Below, one piece after another: positions 8,345-15,635 of a stretch of DNA of 21,813 nt. How positions within the stretch are numbered: the stretch's first letter is position 1; the number at the start of each line of letters is the position of its first letter. A program made the translations under genes and the position numbers. The DNA comes from Crocinitomicaceae bacterium (GTDB taxonomy: Bacteria > Bacteroidota > Bacteroidia > Flavobacteriales_D > Crocinitomicaceae). The notes beneath the pieces were generated by a model. The model had not been told where the DNA came from and made no database searches. It saw only the letters and a list, made by a program, of their open reading frames with translations. The stretch covers positions 1 to 21,813 of the forward strand of contig JALQTG010000265.1 in NCBI GenBank assembly GCA_023264075.1, read 5' to 3'.

Positions 8345-8557
8345 AAAAATTTGTGCAGCTTCTTTTTTCCGTAAACTAATAGAAAATTCTCCCAAATCAA
8401 TTGCGATGGGGTCTCCAAATGGAGCAATTGCAGAAAGTGTCACATCTGTACCTGGAGTAATACCCACTTCCAAAAAGCGTTTGGATAGTATATCTTCTCC
8501 CAATCGCACAATCCGCGCATGCTGGCCTTTTTTGAGTTCACTTAAGGGGATTTCCAT
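8330..8557 (-). CDS. feoA: FeoA, ferrous iron transport accessory protein
   Basis: A 75-residue SH3-like FeoA. The N-terminus MEIPLSELKKGQHARIVRL, the central KRFLEVGITPGTDVTL (about 26-41) and the end IDLGEFSISLRKKEAAQIFV are the standard FeoA pattern. FeoA is a small cytoplasmic protein that supports FeoB-mediated Fe(II) uptake, probably by contacting the transporter. The stop lies 9 nt from the feoB stop on the other strand. The two genes therefore cannot share an ordinary polycistronic mRNA, and their transcripts may overlap at the 3' ends. A one-mismatch -7 box (TATCTTCG, 8575-8582) sits 17 nt upstream, consistent with its own promoter. The ATG at 8557 is well supported by the family N-terminus. 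Confidence 0.9.
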   Translation of the reverse strand: MEIPLSELKKGQHARIVRLGEDILSKRFLEVGITPGTDVTLSAIAPFGDPIAIDLGEFSISLRKKEAAQIFVALF

Positions 8558-8574
8558 TGTTTTCTTTGTGAATG

Positions 8575-8582
8575 CGAAGATA
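8575..8582 (-). promoter_or_regulatory. Candidate -7 box (TATCTTCG) of feoA
   Basis: Seven of eight positions match TAnnTTTG on the minus strand, 17 nt upstream of the feoA ATG. A TTG lies 16 nt further upstream, a little close for a -33 element. Confidence 0.3.
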
Positions 8583-8627
8583 AGGTATTTTGAACTTCCA
8601 ATTTTAGTTTTTTGCTAAATCTAAAAC

Positions 8628-8662
8628 AAAGAAAGGCTGTAAGTAGACTTACAACCTTCTTT
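8628..8662 (-). terminator. Intrinsic terminator of the pbpC-toroid unit
   Basis: Read on the minus strand, a stem pairs CTTACA/TGTAAG around a 4-nt loop, then after one mismatch AAGG/CCTT, and after one bulged base AAAG/CTTT. It is followed by a T-rich run (TTTGTTTTAG). It begins 17 nt after the stop of the toroid gene, the expected place and polarity. Confidence 0.7.
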
Positions 8663-8678
8663 CGATCAGGTGAAACGA

Positions 8679-9998
8679 TTACTCCCCCAATTGAGCCAAT
8701 TTTTCTATATCATTATGAATTGATAAGATCAACATTGCTGTTGCCGTGCAAAACACTGGGCTTGTAATACAGTGGTGCCCATGCCAGCTACCATTTTGGT
8801 TTTGAGCAGATAGTAATCGACCGGATACATTGTCGTACCAGTTTTTCCATGCATTATCTCCTCCGATGATCATTGATTCACCGGTTTGAAGAAAACTCAA
8901 GTATTCTTCTCCACCATCATTACCAAATCCAGTGGTCACATCTTGGCGTTGAGCAATTTCTTTGGATGTATTGTAAACAGTATAGGAAGTTGAATAACGA
9001 ATCGCTTCTTCTTCTGTATAACCGATATCCTTTAAATTGTCAACCGTAACTTCAGCTGCAGAGGGCAAATCACCGCTTTCTTTCGCTTTCTTTACGCGCT
9101 CTTCTACTTTTCGCGCATCTTGCGCACTCGCGCGTGCCGAACCTGAGACAGAGTACAAAACAATGCCTGCCCCAGCTTCGGTTTTTACGTTTCCAGTTCT
9201 TGTATCGATATTCCCTTTTTGGTAATTTCGCGCTTGTTCCAATACGTCTTCATCTACTGTAGCGCCATTTGCTGCTGCAGATTCTAAGGCGTTCGTCGCA
9301 AAAGAGGATTGTAAAACACCCGCCCATCCTGCGTTATTAATACTTCCATCCGCATTCATAGTACGCTGAATTTTTTCAGCACACGCATTTAATGCCGTCA
9401 TGACGCGTTGATAATTGGCATCTTCTTGTCCTAATTCTTCCAACCAATTCGATAGGAATTGTGCAGATAGAACAACATCAATGTTCTTTCCCAACTTTGT
9501 TTGAATTTGGGTGCCGCTTAAGGACGTGATGTTGTTTTCGTCTCTCGATGTATTTTCAACAGAAGTTAGTATGAATTCACTTCCTTTATAGAATGTAGCT
9601 ACATAATCTCCTTCTTTATGGTTGTGTCCCATGCGCATAAGCGCCATTAACACGACAGAAGTTGTTGCTGGGTCAGAATCTACGCTAAGTGGGTTGAGGT
9701 TTCCTTGATTAGCATGCGACCCACACCCCCATCCACCATCAGCAAGCTGAGCGCTTGCCATCCATTTTAGGGAAGTCATTAACGACTGTTCTACATTTTC
9801 AGGAGTTGTAAATACAAAAAAGGAGTCAGACGATTGAATACCCATAACCGTATTGAATACGCATGTTTCGTCCACATCGTCTTCAGTGTTAATTTGTGTA
9901 ATTTTGATGGGTGTTATGGTAACAAATGAGACCAACACAAAACCGACAGTTGTAATTCCGATAAACAGAATTAAGATAAACCATTTTGAATTTTTCAT
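8679..9998 (-). CDS. Membrane-anchored alpha/alpha-toroid (prenyltransferase/squalene-oxidase repeat) protein
   Basis: 439 residues. A single N-terminal hydrophobic helix (about 6-28) should anchor it in the inner membrane with the rest outside the cytoplasm. At least three repeat-like units end in Gly/Trp motifs: LKWMASAQLADGGWGCG (77-93), an ADGSINNAGW segment (216-225), and LLSAQNQNGSWHGHH (395-409) followed by CITSPVFCTATAMLIL. This helix-QxxxGxW-helix rhythm belongs to the terpenoid-cyclase/prenyltransferase alpha/alpha-toroid superfamily, which also includes the thioester domain of alpha-2-macroglobulins. I see neither an acidic DxDD cyclase motif nor a CGEQ thioester, so enzymatic cyclase activity is not supported. 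A charged insertion (about 290-335) breaks the repeats. It lies 97 nt downstream of pbpC on the same strand with no promoter box of its own and is followed by a terminator, so it is probably co-transcribed. Function unknown; a periplasmic binding or wall-associated role is inferred from context. Confidence 0.75.
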   Translation of the reverse strand: MKNSKWFILILFIGITTVGFVLVSFVTITPIKITQINTEDDVDETCVFNTVMGIQSSDSFFVFTTPENVEQSLMTSLKWMASAQLADGGWGCGSHANQGNLNPLSVDSDPATTSVVLMALMRMGHNHKEGDYVATFYKGSEFILTSVENTSRDENNITSLSGTQIQTKLGKNIDVVLSAQFLSNWLEELGQEDANYQRVMTALNACAEKIQRTMNADGSINNAGWAGVLQSSFATNALESAAANGATVDEDVLEQARNYQKGNIDTRTGNVKTEAGAGIVLYSVSGSARASAQDARKVEERVKKAKESGDLPSAAEVTVDNLKDIGYTEEEAIRYSTSYTVYNTSKEIAQRQDVTTGFGNDGGEEYLSFLQTGESMIIGGDNAWKNWYDNVSGRLLSAQNQNGSWHGHHCITSPVFCTATAMLILSIHNDIEKLAQLGE

Positions 9999-10095
9999 AA
10001 TCTAATTTTTTTCGTGGAGTACACCAAGTGACAAGAATGGTTCATCGAAGAGGAAAAAAAGGTAAAAAACAATGTGTGTTTCTGTTACCTGAAAA

Positions 10096-12423
10096 TTACT
10101 TCACATGAAATTGGAGCACTTTAGAATTACCGTTTTGGTCAACGAGTTGCAGGGTGTTTTCTCCCGACTTTGGGATGCACTTCATTTGATGAAACGTTTC
10201 AGTGCTACCTAAGTATTCTTCGTTTAAATGCCAATGAATGAGAGCATCTGGAATTCGATGTGTTGCTTCAAGAATGACATGCTCATACTCCCCTGAAAAA
10301 CCCTTAGGGACGTCAATTGTGCTTTCTTTTTTAGGGTAAATAATATCCATGAGCCGAGCTTCATTTTCACTGCCGCATCCAATTCTAAATGGTGGCAAAG
10401 AGGGATAGTTGGGGTGTCGCATTTTATAATATTTTTCTGCGAGTGGTGGCACAATGAACCAATTTTTCTCCGTGATCTCTTCCTGCGTTGCGCAATTTAG
10501 GCTTAACTGTTCGGTTTCATCAAGGTTCAGATACACGCGCTGATGGTAGGGGCAGCGTTCCGATTTTTTACTATTGATAGGAAGGGAAAGTAGTTTTGTT
10601 TCATTGCAGAATTCACTAGCTCTCATACCTGAGGTATTGCAAATTTGAATCTCTTGTTCTGTGTCGTAGGGTTGTTGGAACCAGCTTTGGGTATTCGGAA
10701 GGTGGTTAAATGCTTCGAATAGGAGAGGGGCAGCCGCTTTTACACCTACAATTCCTGGCCTTCCTTCGCCATCAGCATTTCCAACCCATACACCGATAGT
10801 ATATTCCGGTGTTACACCAATTGCCCAAGCATCTCGGAAACCATAACTAGTACCCGTTTTCCATGCAATCTTCTGTCCTTGCTCGTACCTTTCCCAGTTT
10901 CCGTAGAGGTCGGGACGGCTAACATTGAGTAGTGCGTTGAGCGTGTGATAAGCAGCAGATTGCTCAAATTTAAGTGTGCTCTTTTTTCGTTCTTTTTCAT
11001 GAACATGAAACTCCTGAATATTAGTCGCTCCACTCGCTGAATTCCCCAGGTTGGCGTATACTAGCACAAGGTCTTCGAGGGATACTTCTGCTCCTCCCAA
11101 AATCAAGGAAGTTCCATAGTGATCCGCGGAAAATACGAAGTTTGAAAAACCGTCGCGCTTTAATTGGTCTAAAAACCGTCGTTGCCCATATCGAATCAAG
11201 AGCCTTACAAATGGTACATTCAGTGATCGTGATAGCGCTTCATTGGCAGGGACAAGACCATCATAGTTGTCATAAAAATTCTTTGGGGCATAGCCATTCA
11301 TGTAGGTTGGAACATCGGTCAATAAGGTTGTTGGAGTTATTACTCCTGCTTCTAAGGCATGACAATACAAAAACGGTTTCAAAATACTGCCCGAACTTCT
11401 TGGTGCTGAAATAACGTCAACTTCCTTATTTTTGGCGGATTTATCGTTGGTGACATTGCCGATGTACGCCTTCACTTCACCTGTTTTGGTTTCCATTACT
11501 ACTAAGGAAGCATTGTGAATATGTGCATTTCGAAGCCAATCCATTTGAGTATTTACCCCCTGTTGAATTAACTGTTGAAGGTGTCCATCGATGGTAGTTT
11601 TTATCCGTTGCCCGCGTTGCCCAGAATTAAAAAAACGAGCCAACAAATGTGGGGTAGACTGGGGCATTTGAAAAGGGTTATCTGGCAATGATTCCATGAC
11701 TGCGAGTTCAAGCTCCTGTTTGGTCAAGATTCCTTTCTTATGAAGCTTTAATAGTAGTCTATTCCGTTTGGCTAGTAGTGCAGCCCTATTTTTACCTGGA
11801 TGTATTAACCCGGGACTATTGGGTAAAACGGCGAGGGTTGCTGATTCTGCCCAAGAAAGGTTGGATGGTTTTCTGCCGAAGTAACGCCATGAAGCAGCTT
11901 CCAACCCAACAACATTTCCACCCATGGGAGCATGTGCGGCATATAGAGCCAGCAGTTCATCTTTGGAAAATCGAAATTCTAATCGAGTTGCACCAACGAT
12001 TTCAATTAGTTTTTGCCAAATAGTTCGTGATTTTTTAGCACGAGACATGCGCATTAACTGCATTGTGAGGGTGCTTCCACCACTCACTTTTTTGAAATGG
12101 GAAACATTTTGAACGACTGCTCTCCCCAATCCGCGAATACTCACTCCCAGATGAGAATAAAAATATTCATCTTCAAAGCAAAGCAATGCCTCCTTGAACT
12201 TTTTTGGAACATTTTCTTCAATTGGAAAACGCCATTGACCATCGCGCGCAATAACCGCAGTGAGTAGTCCACCATTTTCGTCTTCAATCAAAGTTGCATA
12301 TTCAACGTCAAAAAGAGTGGTTGGAATGCTATTCCACCAGATGAGAAAAAATAACGTACATCCATTCACCCAAAAAAGGTGTTGTCGAATGACTTTTTTC
12401 AAGATGCGTTGAATGAATTGCAT
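10096..12423 (-). CDS. pbpC: Penicillin-binding protein 1C, bifunctional glycosyltransferase/transpeptidase-like
   Basis: About 775 residues counted from ATG 12423. A short N-terminal membrane helix (about 18-31) precedes a GT51 glycosyltransferase domain with CFEDEYFYSHLGVS (about 82-95; first Glu of the motif is E84) and SGGSTLTMQL (114-123). The transpeptidase domain has SxxK as SILK (346-349), SxN as SLN (400-402) and KTGT (522-525). The C-terminal BiPBP_C domain ends in VLQFHVK. It polymerises lipid II and may cross-link peptidoglycan in the periplasm; PBP1C homologues are accessory and often weak transpeptidases. An upstream in-frame ATG at 12498 would add 25 unlikely residues. The TATATTTG box at 12445-12452 lies between the two ATGs, so 12423 is preferred. 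No alpha-2-macroglobulin partner is present; a toroid protein follows instead. Confidence 0.93.
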   Translation of the reverse strand: MQFIQRILKKVIRQHLFWVNGCTLFFLIWWNSIPTTLFDVEYATLIEDENGGLLTAVIARDGQWRFPIEENVPKKFKEALLCFEDEYFYSHLGVSIRGLGRAVVQNVSHFKKVSGGSTLTMQLMRMSRAKKSRTIWQKLIEIVGATRLEFRFSKDELLALYAAHAPMGGNVVGLEAASWRYFGRKPSNLSWAESATLAVLPNSPGLIHPGKNRAALLAKRNRLLLKLHKKGILTKQELELAVMESLPDNPFQMPQSTPHLLARFFNSGQRGQRIKTTIDGHLQQLIQQGVNTQMDWLRNAHIHNASLVVMETKTGEVKAYIGNVTNDKSAKNKEVDVISAPRSSGSILKPFLYCHALEAGVITPTTLLTDVPTYMNGYAPKNFYDNYDGLVPANEALSRSLNVPFVRLLIRYGQRRFLDQLKRDGFSNFVFSADHYGTSLILGGAEVSLEDLVLVYANLGNSASGATNIQEFHVHEKERKKSTLKFEQSAAYHTLNALLNVSRPDLYGNWERYEQGQKIAWKTGTSYGFRDAWAIGVTPEYTIGVWVGNADGEGRPGIVGVKAAAPLLFEAFNHLPNTQSWFQQPYDTEQEIQICNTSGMRASEFCNETKLLSLPINSKKSERCPYHQRVYLNLDETEQLSLNCATQEEITEKNWFIVPPLAEKYYKMRHPNYPSLPPFRIGCGSENEARLMDIIYPKKESTIDVPKGFSGEYEHVILEATHRIPDALIHWHLNEEYLGSTETFHQMKCIPKSGENTLQLVDQNGNSKVLQFHVK

Positions 12424-12444
12424 GGTTTTGCTATGACTCTTGTC

Positions 12445-12452
12445 CAAATATA
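12445..12452 (-). promoter_or_regulatory. -7 promoter box TATATTTG of pbpC
   Basis: Exact TAnnTTTG match on the minus strand, 21 nt upstream of ATG 12423. Its position inside the longer ORF argues that the longer start at 12498 is not used. Confidence 0.5.
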
Positions 12453-12536
12453 GTGAAAGCAAACGAGTGCGCTGGGCATGAAAGTAAAAGCAATTCAATT
12501 CCTGTATGAACGACTAAGAAGTAACGAAACCAGCGT

Positions 12537-12920
12537 TTAAAATTTGGAATAAACCAAACTATCCAATATCATTTCCCATTCAGAGTTATTGTTTAGGTAG
12601 GGTTCTTTGTCTACTCTGCGCGTGTTTTGCACGGAGTTTCCAATTTGTAAATAGCCATTGGAGGTATTTATCTTTACTTTACCTGTTTGAAAGACTAAAC
12701 AATTACTTAATGAGTTATTCTTGTCACATGCAATTCCTAAACCACTGTCTTTCCCATCAATAATTAGGTAATTTCTTATCGAGTCACCTGCAGCCGGGGA
12801 GAAAAATATCGCGGTACGCCAGTGTCCATTAAAATCAGGATTGTATTTCTCTACATCGCGCACATTGCAAGCAGCCAAAGCGAAGCCCCAAAAAAGTAAA
12901 AACGCGTGGAAACGAGTCAT
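12537..12920 (-). CDS. Small putative lipoprotein of unknown function
   Basis: 127 residues. The N-terminus MTRFHAFLLFWGFALAAC ends in a lipobox (LAAC, Cys18), so the protein should be lipidated and exported. The mature part contains NGHWRTAIFF and a second pair of cysteines (IACDKNNSLSNC, Cys65 and Cys73 by rough count) in a short, probably beta-rich domain. I do not recognise a family. It begins 3 nt after the stop of the coiled-coil lipoprotein gene upstream, so the two are almost certainly one operon and their products may act together in the envelope. No separate promoter box was seen. Confidence 0.6.
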   Translation of the reverse strand: MTRFHAFLLFWGFALAACNVRDVEKYNPDFNGHWRTAIFFSPAAGDSIRNYLIIDGKDSGLGIACDKNNSLSNCLVFQTGKVKINTSNGYLQIGNSVQNTRRVDKEPYLNNNSEWEMILDSLVYSKF

Positions 12921-12923
12921 GGG

Positions 12924-13772
12924 TTATTTTACTGTAACGACCAGATAATTGGAAATTCTCCAGAATGCATTCGCATCTTTTATGACCAATTTGGTGCCTT
13001 GCCATTCGTAAGAAGAAGCAGGGTGATCAGTGATGATTTGAGGCTTTTCACCAATTATTGTGATGTATTTAGTCTTGGTTTTGTCTAAATGTTGAAAATA
13101 TTCTTCATTCATGTCGTCCGCAATGGTCGTTTTCTTTCCGAGCCCGATGAATCCACCTTCTTTGACCAAAACCTTGTTGGCCATCAATTCTTCCAAAGTT
13201 CCAAAAGCATAATGTACCTCGTTCATTTCTTTGATTACATCTAATGCCAATTCTACCTGCTCTTGATATTGGTCAAACAATTCAGCATATTCCATATCTA
13301 AATCAGCCAATTGATTTTGAAGTGATTCGATGCGTTCGTCTTGGGACTGAATTTGAAGTACCAAACGGTCAATGGTAGCTTGTAATTCCGTGATTTTTAA
13401 GGCATCATTTTTAGCTTGTTTTTGAAGACTCCGCACTTTTCGCGCATTCTCTTCTCGTAAAAAATTGATTTTTTGAATCTCTTGCAATACCCATTCCTTA
13501 TCGTCATTTGAAATTTCTGGATTAGTGCTGCGGATTCTTATTTGATCTTGTTTTACACTGATTTTCGCTAAATTTTCTTGAATTTCATTAAAAAAGGCCA
13601 AAGATTCATTCAAAACTGAGTCTTTCATGCGATTATCTAGCTTTAATTGTTCTACTTGGTTGCGTAATTCAATGACTTCTTTATCTTCATCACCAAGAGG
13701 GTTAGAGTCAGTAGTATCATCCTTACATGAAAATAGCGCAAGCCCGAGAAATAGATAAATGAGATTTTTCAT
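12924..13772 (-). CDS. Coiled-coil lipoprotein (Cbp1-like architecture)
   Basis: 282 residues. A lipoprotein signal MKNLIYLFLGLALFSC places the lipidated Cys at 16. It is followed by an acidic linker and a long heptad-rich coiled coil (about 33-180, with runs such as LQNQLADLDMEYAELFDQY). A compact C-terminal region then begins MNEVHYAFGTLEELM (about 184) with KEGGFIGLGKKT shortly after. I recall this layout, with its (N/H)-x-Y-x-x-G-T...EL...GG(F/I)GxGK segment, in Bacteroidota proteins named as Cbp1-family collagen-binding adhesins; that name is from memory and the activity is not established for environmental species. It is probably surface- or outer-membrane-tethered. First gene of a two-gene operon with the 12537-12920 lipoprotein; divergent from the M61 peptidase gene, 83 nt away. 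Confidence 0.75.
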   Translation of the reverse strand: MKNLIYLFLGLALFSCKDDTTDSNPLGDEDKEVIELRNQVEQLKLDNRMKDSVLNESLAFFNEIQENLAKISVKQDQIRIRSTNPEISNDDKEWVLQEIQKINFLREENARKVRSLQKQAKNDALKITELQATIDRLVLQIQSQDERIESLQNQLADLDMEYAELFDQYQEQVELALDVIKEMNEVHYAFGTLEELMANKVLVKEGGFIGLGKKTTIADDMNEEYFQHLDKTKTKYITIIGEKPQIITDHPASSYEWQGTKLVIKDANAFWRISNYLVVTVK

Positions 13773-13797
13773 ACCATGGATTTTAAATGCCTATGAA

Positions 13798-13805
13798 CAA
13801 AGCTA
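13798..13805 (-). promoter_or_regulatory. -7 promoter box TAGCTTTG of the coiled-coil lipoprotein operon
   Basis: Exact TAnnTTTG match on the minus strand, 25 nt upstream of the ATG at 13772. A TTTG lies about 14 nt further upstream, shorter than the usual -33 spacing. Confidence 0.45.
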
Positions 13806-13825
13806 CATATTTATTCTGCAAATTG

Positions 13826-13833
13826 TATCTTTG
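13826..13833 (+). promoter_or_regulatory. -7 promoter box TATCTTTG of the M61 peptidase operon
   Basis: Exact TAnnTTTG match 22 nt upstream of ATG 13856. It faces the minus-strand box at 13798-13805 in the same 83-nt divergent spacer; the boxes are 20 nt apart, so polymerases at the two promoters would probably interfere. Confidence 0.5.
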
Positions 13834-13855
13834 AAGGAAATACAATTCAATTATT

Positions 13856-15634
13856 ATGAAGTTTTTCGGTTTTTTTGTGAGTGCCCTATTTCTAAACCTA
13901 ACGCTTTTCGCGCAATCTATTCATCACAAGCTTTCTATGCCAGAACCACAGTCGCATTACTTTCATGTGCAGGTTGAAGTTAGTGACATGCCAGGAGAAG
14001 AGCTGATAATGGTTCTCCCCGTTTGGGCGCCTGGTTCGTATCTGGTGCGCGAGTTTTCACAGAATATCAACGTTGTTAAAGCAAAGGATGAAAAAGGGAA
14101 AGCATTGCCCATTAATAAAACTGAAAAGAATAAGTGGAAGATTCAAAAAGGAAGTGCCAAAAAGGTGGTGTTGAATTATGAGTATTATGCATTTGAACTA
14201 ACTGTACGTACGAGCTTTTTGGATCTAACGCATGGATACCTGAACGGCACCAATGTATTCATGTATCCTGAAGGTCATCTTGACTTGGGTGGTAAGTTAA
14301 CGATTTTTCCACACGCAACATTTTCGAAAATTACGACTGCCCTTCCGAAAGCTTCAGAGGGAGTTTCTTCCGATGCGGGAACCACATTTACGTTTGAAAA
14401 TTATGATCAATTAGGGGATTGTCCAATCGAGATTGGTAATCAAGAGGAGTTTAGTTTTACTGCTGCAGGAATTAAGCACAATGTTGCAATGTATGGGGTA
14501 GGGAACTACGATATTCCAAAGCTCCAGCGGGATATGGCTAAAATTGTAGAAGCAACGACAGCAGTTTTTGGAGAAAATCCGAACAAAGAATATTGGTTTA
14601 TTATTCACAATACGACTACTGGAAGTGGAGGTTTGGAACACACCAACTCGACTACCCTAAATGTTAATCGTTGGTCTTACGAAGGAGATGATTACCTAGG
14701 CTTTCTTTCTTTGGTCGCACACGAATATTTTCACCTGTGGAATGTCAAAAGATTGCGTCCAGATGCCTTATGGCCTTATGTATATGATAAAGAATCTTAT
14801 ACAGACTTATTGTGGGTAATGGAAGGATTTACGTCCTATTATGATGAATTGATTCTTAGAAGAGCAGGGTTTTATTCAAAAGAAGAGTACTTGGGAAAAG
14901 TAAAGAGCACACTAAATTATGTGGAATCTTCTGTGGGTAATAAAGTTCAACCGGTTGCTCATGCTTCGTTCGATGCTTGGATTAAAGCGTATCGCCCAAA
15001 TGAGAATAGTTCCAATACAACGGTTTCGTATTATCCAAAAGGCCATTTAATTGCTTTCGTATTTGATGCCATGATTATCAAAGCAAACAAGGGAAAGAAG
15101 TCCCTAGATGATTTGATGCAGGTGCTCTACACGAAATATTATAAAGAGTTGAAACGAGGTTTTACAACAGATGAACTTCGTGCTGAATTGGAGGCTATGA
15201 CAAAAACTGATTTAAAGGAATTTTTCAACAATCATATTGATGGTGTAGAGACGATTGACTATCCGAAATACTTGAAAGAGGTTGGATTAACTATTTCATT
15301 GCAGGAAGGAGAACAGGTGCTTTTCGGTGCGACGGCCTCTGACGACGGAGGGCGCGTTATGGTTAAACGAATTACGGCAGGAAGCGCAGCAGAGAAAAAT
15401 GGATTGAGTGTGAATGACGAGGTCATTGCATTTAATGGTTTTCGGGTGACAAAGTCTACTTTCACAGATTACACAAACGCATTGCAACCGGGGGATACGT
15501 TTAACCTAATTATTAATCGTGACAATCAGTTGATGGTATTGGATTGCGTAATGGGAACACTGCCCTTCGTTAGATACACATTCGACTTAGATGAGGACAA
15601 TAAGTTAGGACAGTATTGGTTAAGAACGTTGTAG
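13856..15634 (+). CDS. Secreted M61-family metallopeptidase with PDZ domain
   Basis: 592 residues. A signal peptide (1-20, ending LFAQ) points to export. An N-terminal beta-rich domain (about 25-190) precedes the thermolysin-like catalytic domain with the zinc motif HEYFH (289-293) and the third ligand Glu323 in VMEGFTSYYDE. These belong to peptidase family M61 (glycyl-aminopeptidase type). A C-terminal PDZ domain (about 480-565) includes RITAGSAAEKNGLSVNDEV, normally used to bind substrate C-termini or partners. All catalytic residues are present. Expected to act in the periplasm or outside the cell, releasing N-terminal small residues from peptides; the substrate here is not known. The next gene starts 1 nt after the stop, which suggests translational coupling to the beta-propeller protein. 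Confidence 0.92.
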   Translation: MKFFGFFVSALFLNLTLFAQSIHHKLSMPEPQSHYFHVQVEVSDMPGEELIMVLPVWAPGSYLVREFSQNINVVKAKDEKGKALPINKTEKNKWKIQKGSAKKVVLNYEYYAFELTVRTSFLDLTHGYLNGTNVFMYPEGHLDLGGKLTIFPHATFSKITTALPKASEGVSSDAGTTFTFENYDQLGDCPIEIGNQEEFSFTAAGIKHNVAMYGVGNYDIPKLQRDMAKIVEATTAVFGENPNKEYWFIIHNTTTGSGGLEHTNSTTLNVNRWSYEGDDYLGFLSLVAHEYFHLWNVKRLRPDALWPYVYDKESYTDLLWVMEGFTSYYDELILRRAGFYSKEEYLGKVKSTLNYVESSVGNKVQPVAHASFDAWIKAYRPNENSSNTTVSYYPKGHLIAFVFDAMIIKANKGKKSLDDLMQVLYTKYYKELKRGFTTDELRAELEAMTKTDLKEFFNNHIDGVETIDYPKYLKEVGLTISLQEGEQVLFGATASDDGGRVMVKRITAGSAAEKNGLSVNDEVIAFNGFRVTKSTFTDYTNALQPGDTFNLIINRDNQLMVLDCVMGTLPFVRYTFDLDEDNKLGQYWLRTL

Positions 15635-15635
15635 T

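Noticed and set aside
8679..9998. Squalene-hopene or other terpene cyclase
   Set aside because: No DxDD-type acid motif, too short, and membrane-anchored outside the cytoplasm; only the toroid repeats are supported.
8679..9998. Thioester (CGEQ) in the toroid protein
   Set aside because: The only similar spot is GWGCGS at residues 89-94, which lacks the Glu-Gln needed for a thioester.
11142..11414. 90-codon plus-strand ORF inside pbpC
   Set aside because: Antisense to the transpeptidase domain; no promoter box and no family.
12424..12498. Longer pbpC N-terminus from ATG 12498
   Set aside because: The extra 25 residues are not PBP-like, and the exact -7 box at 12445-12452 lies within them.
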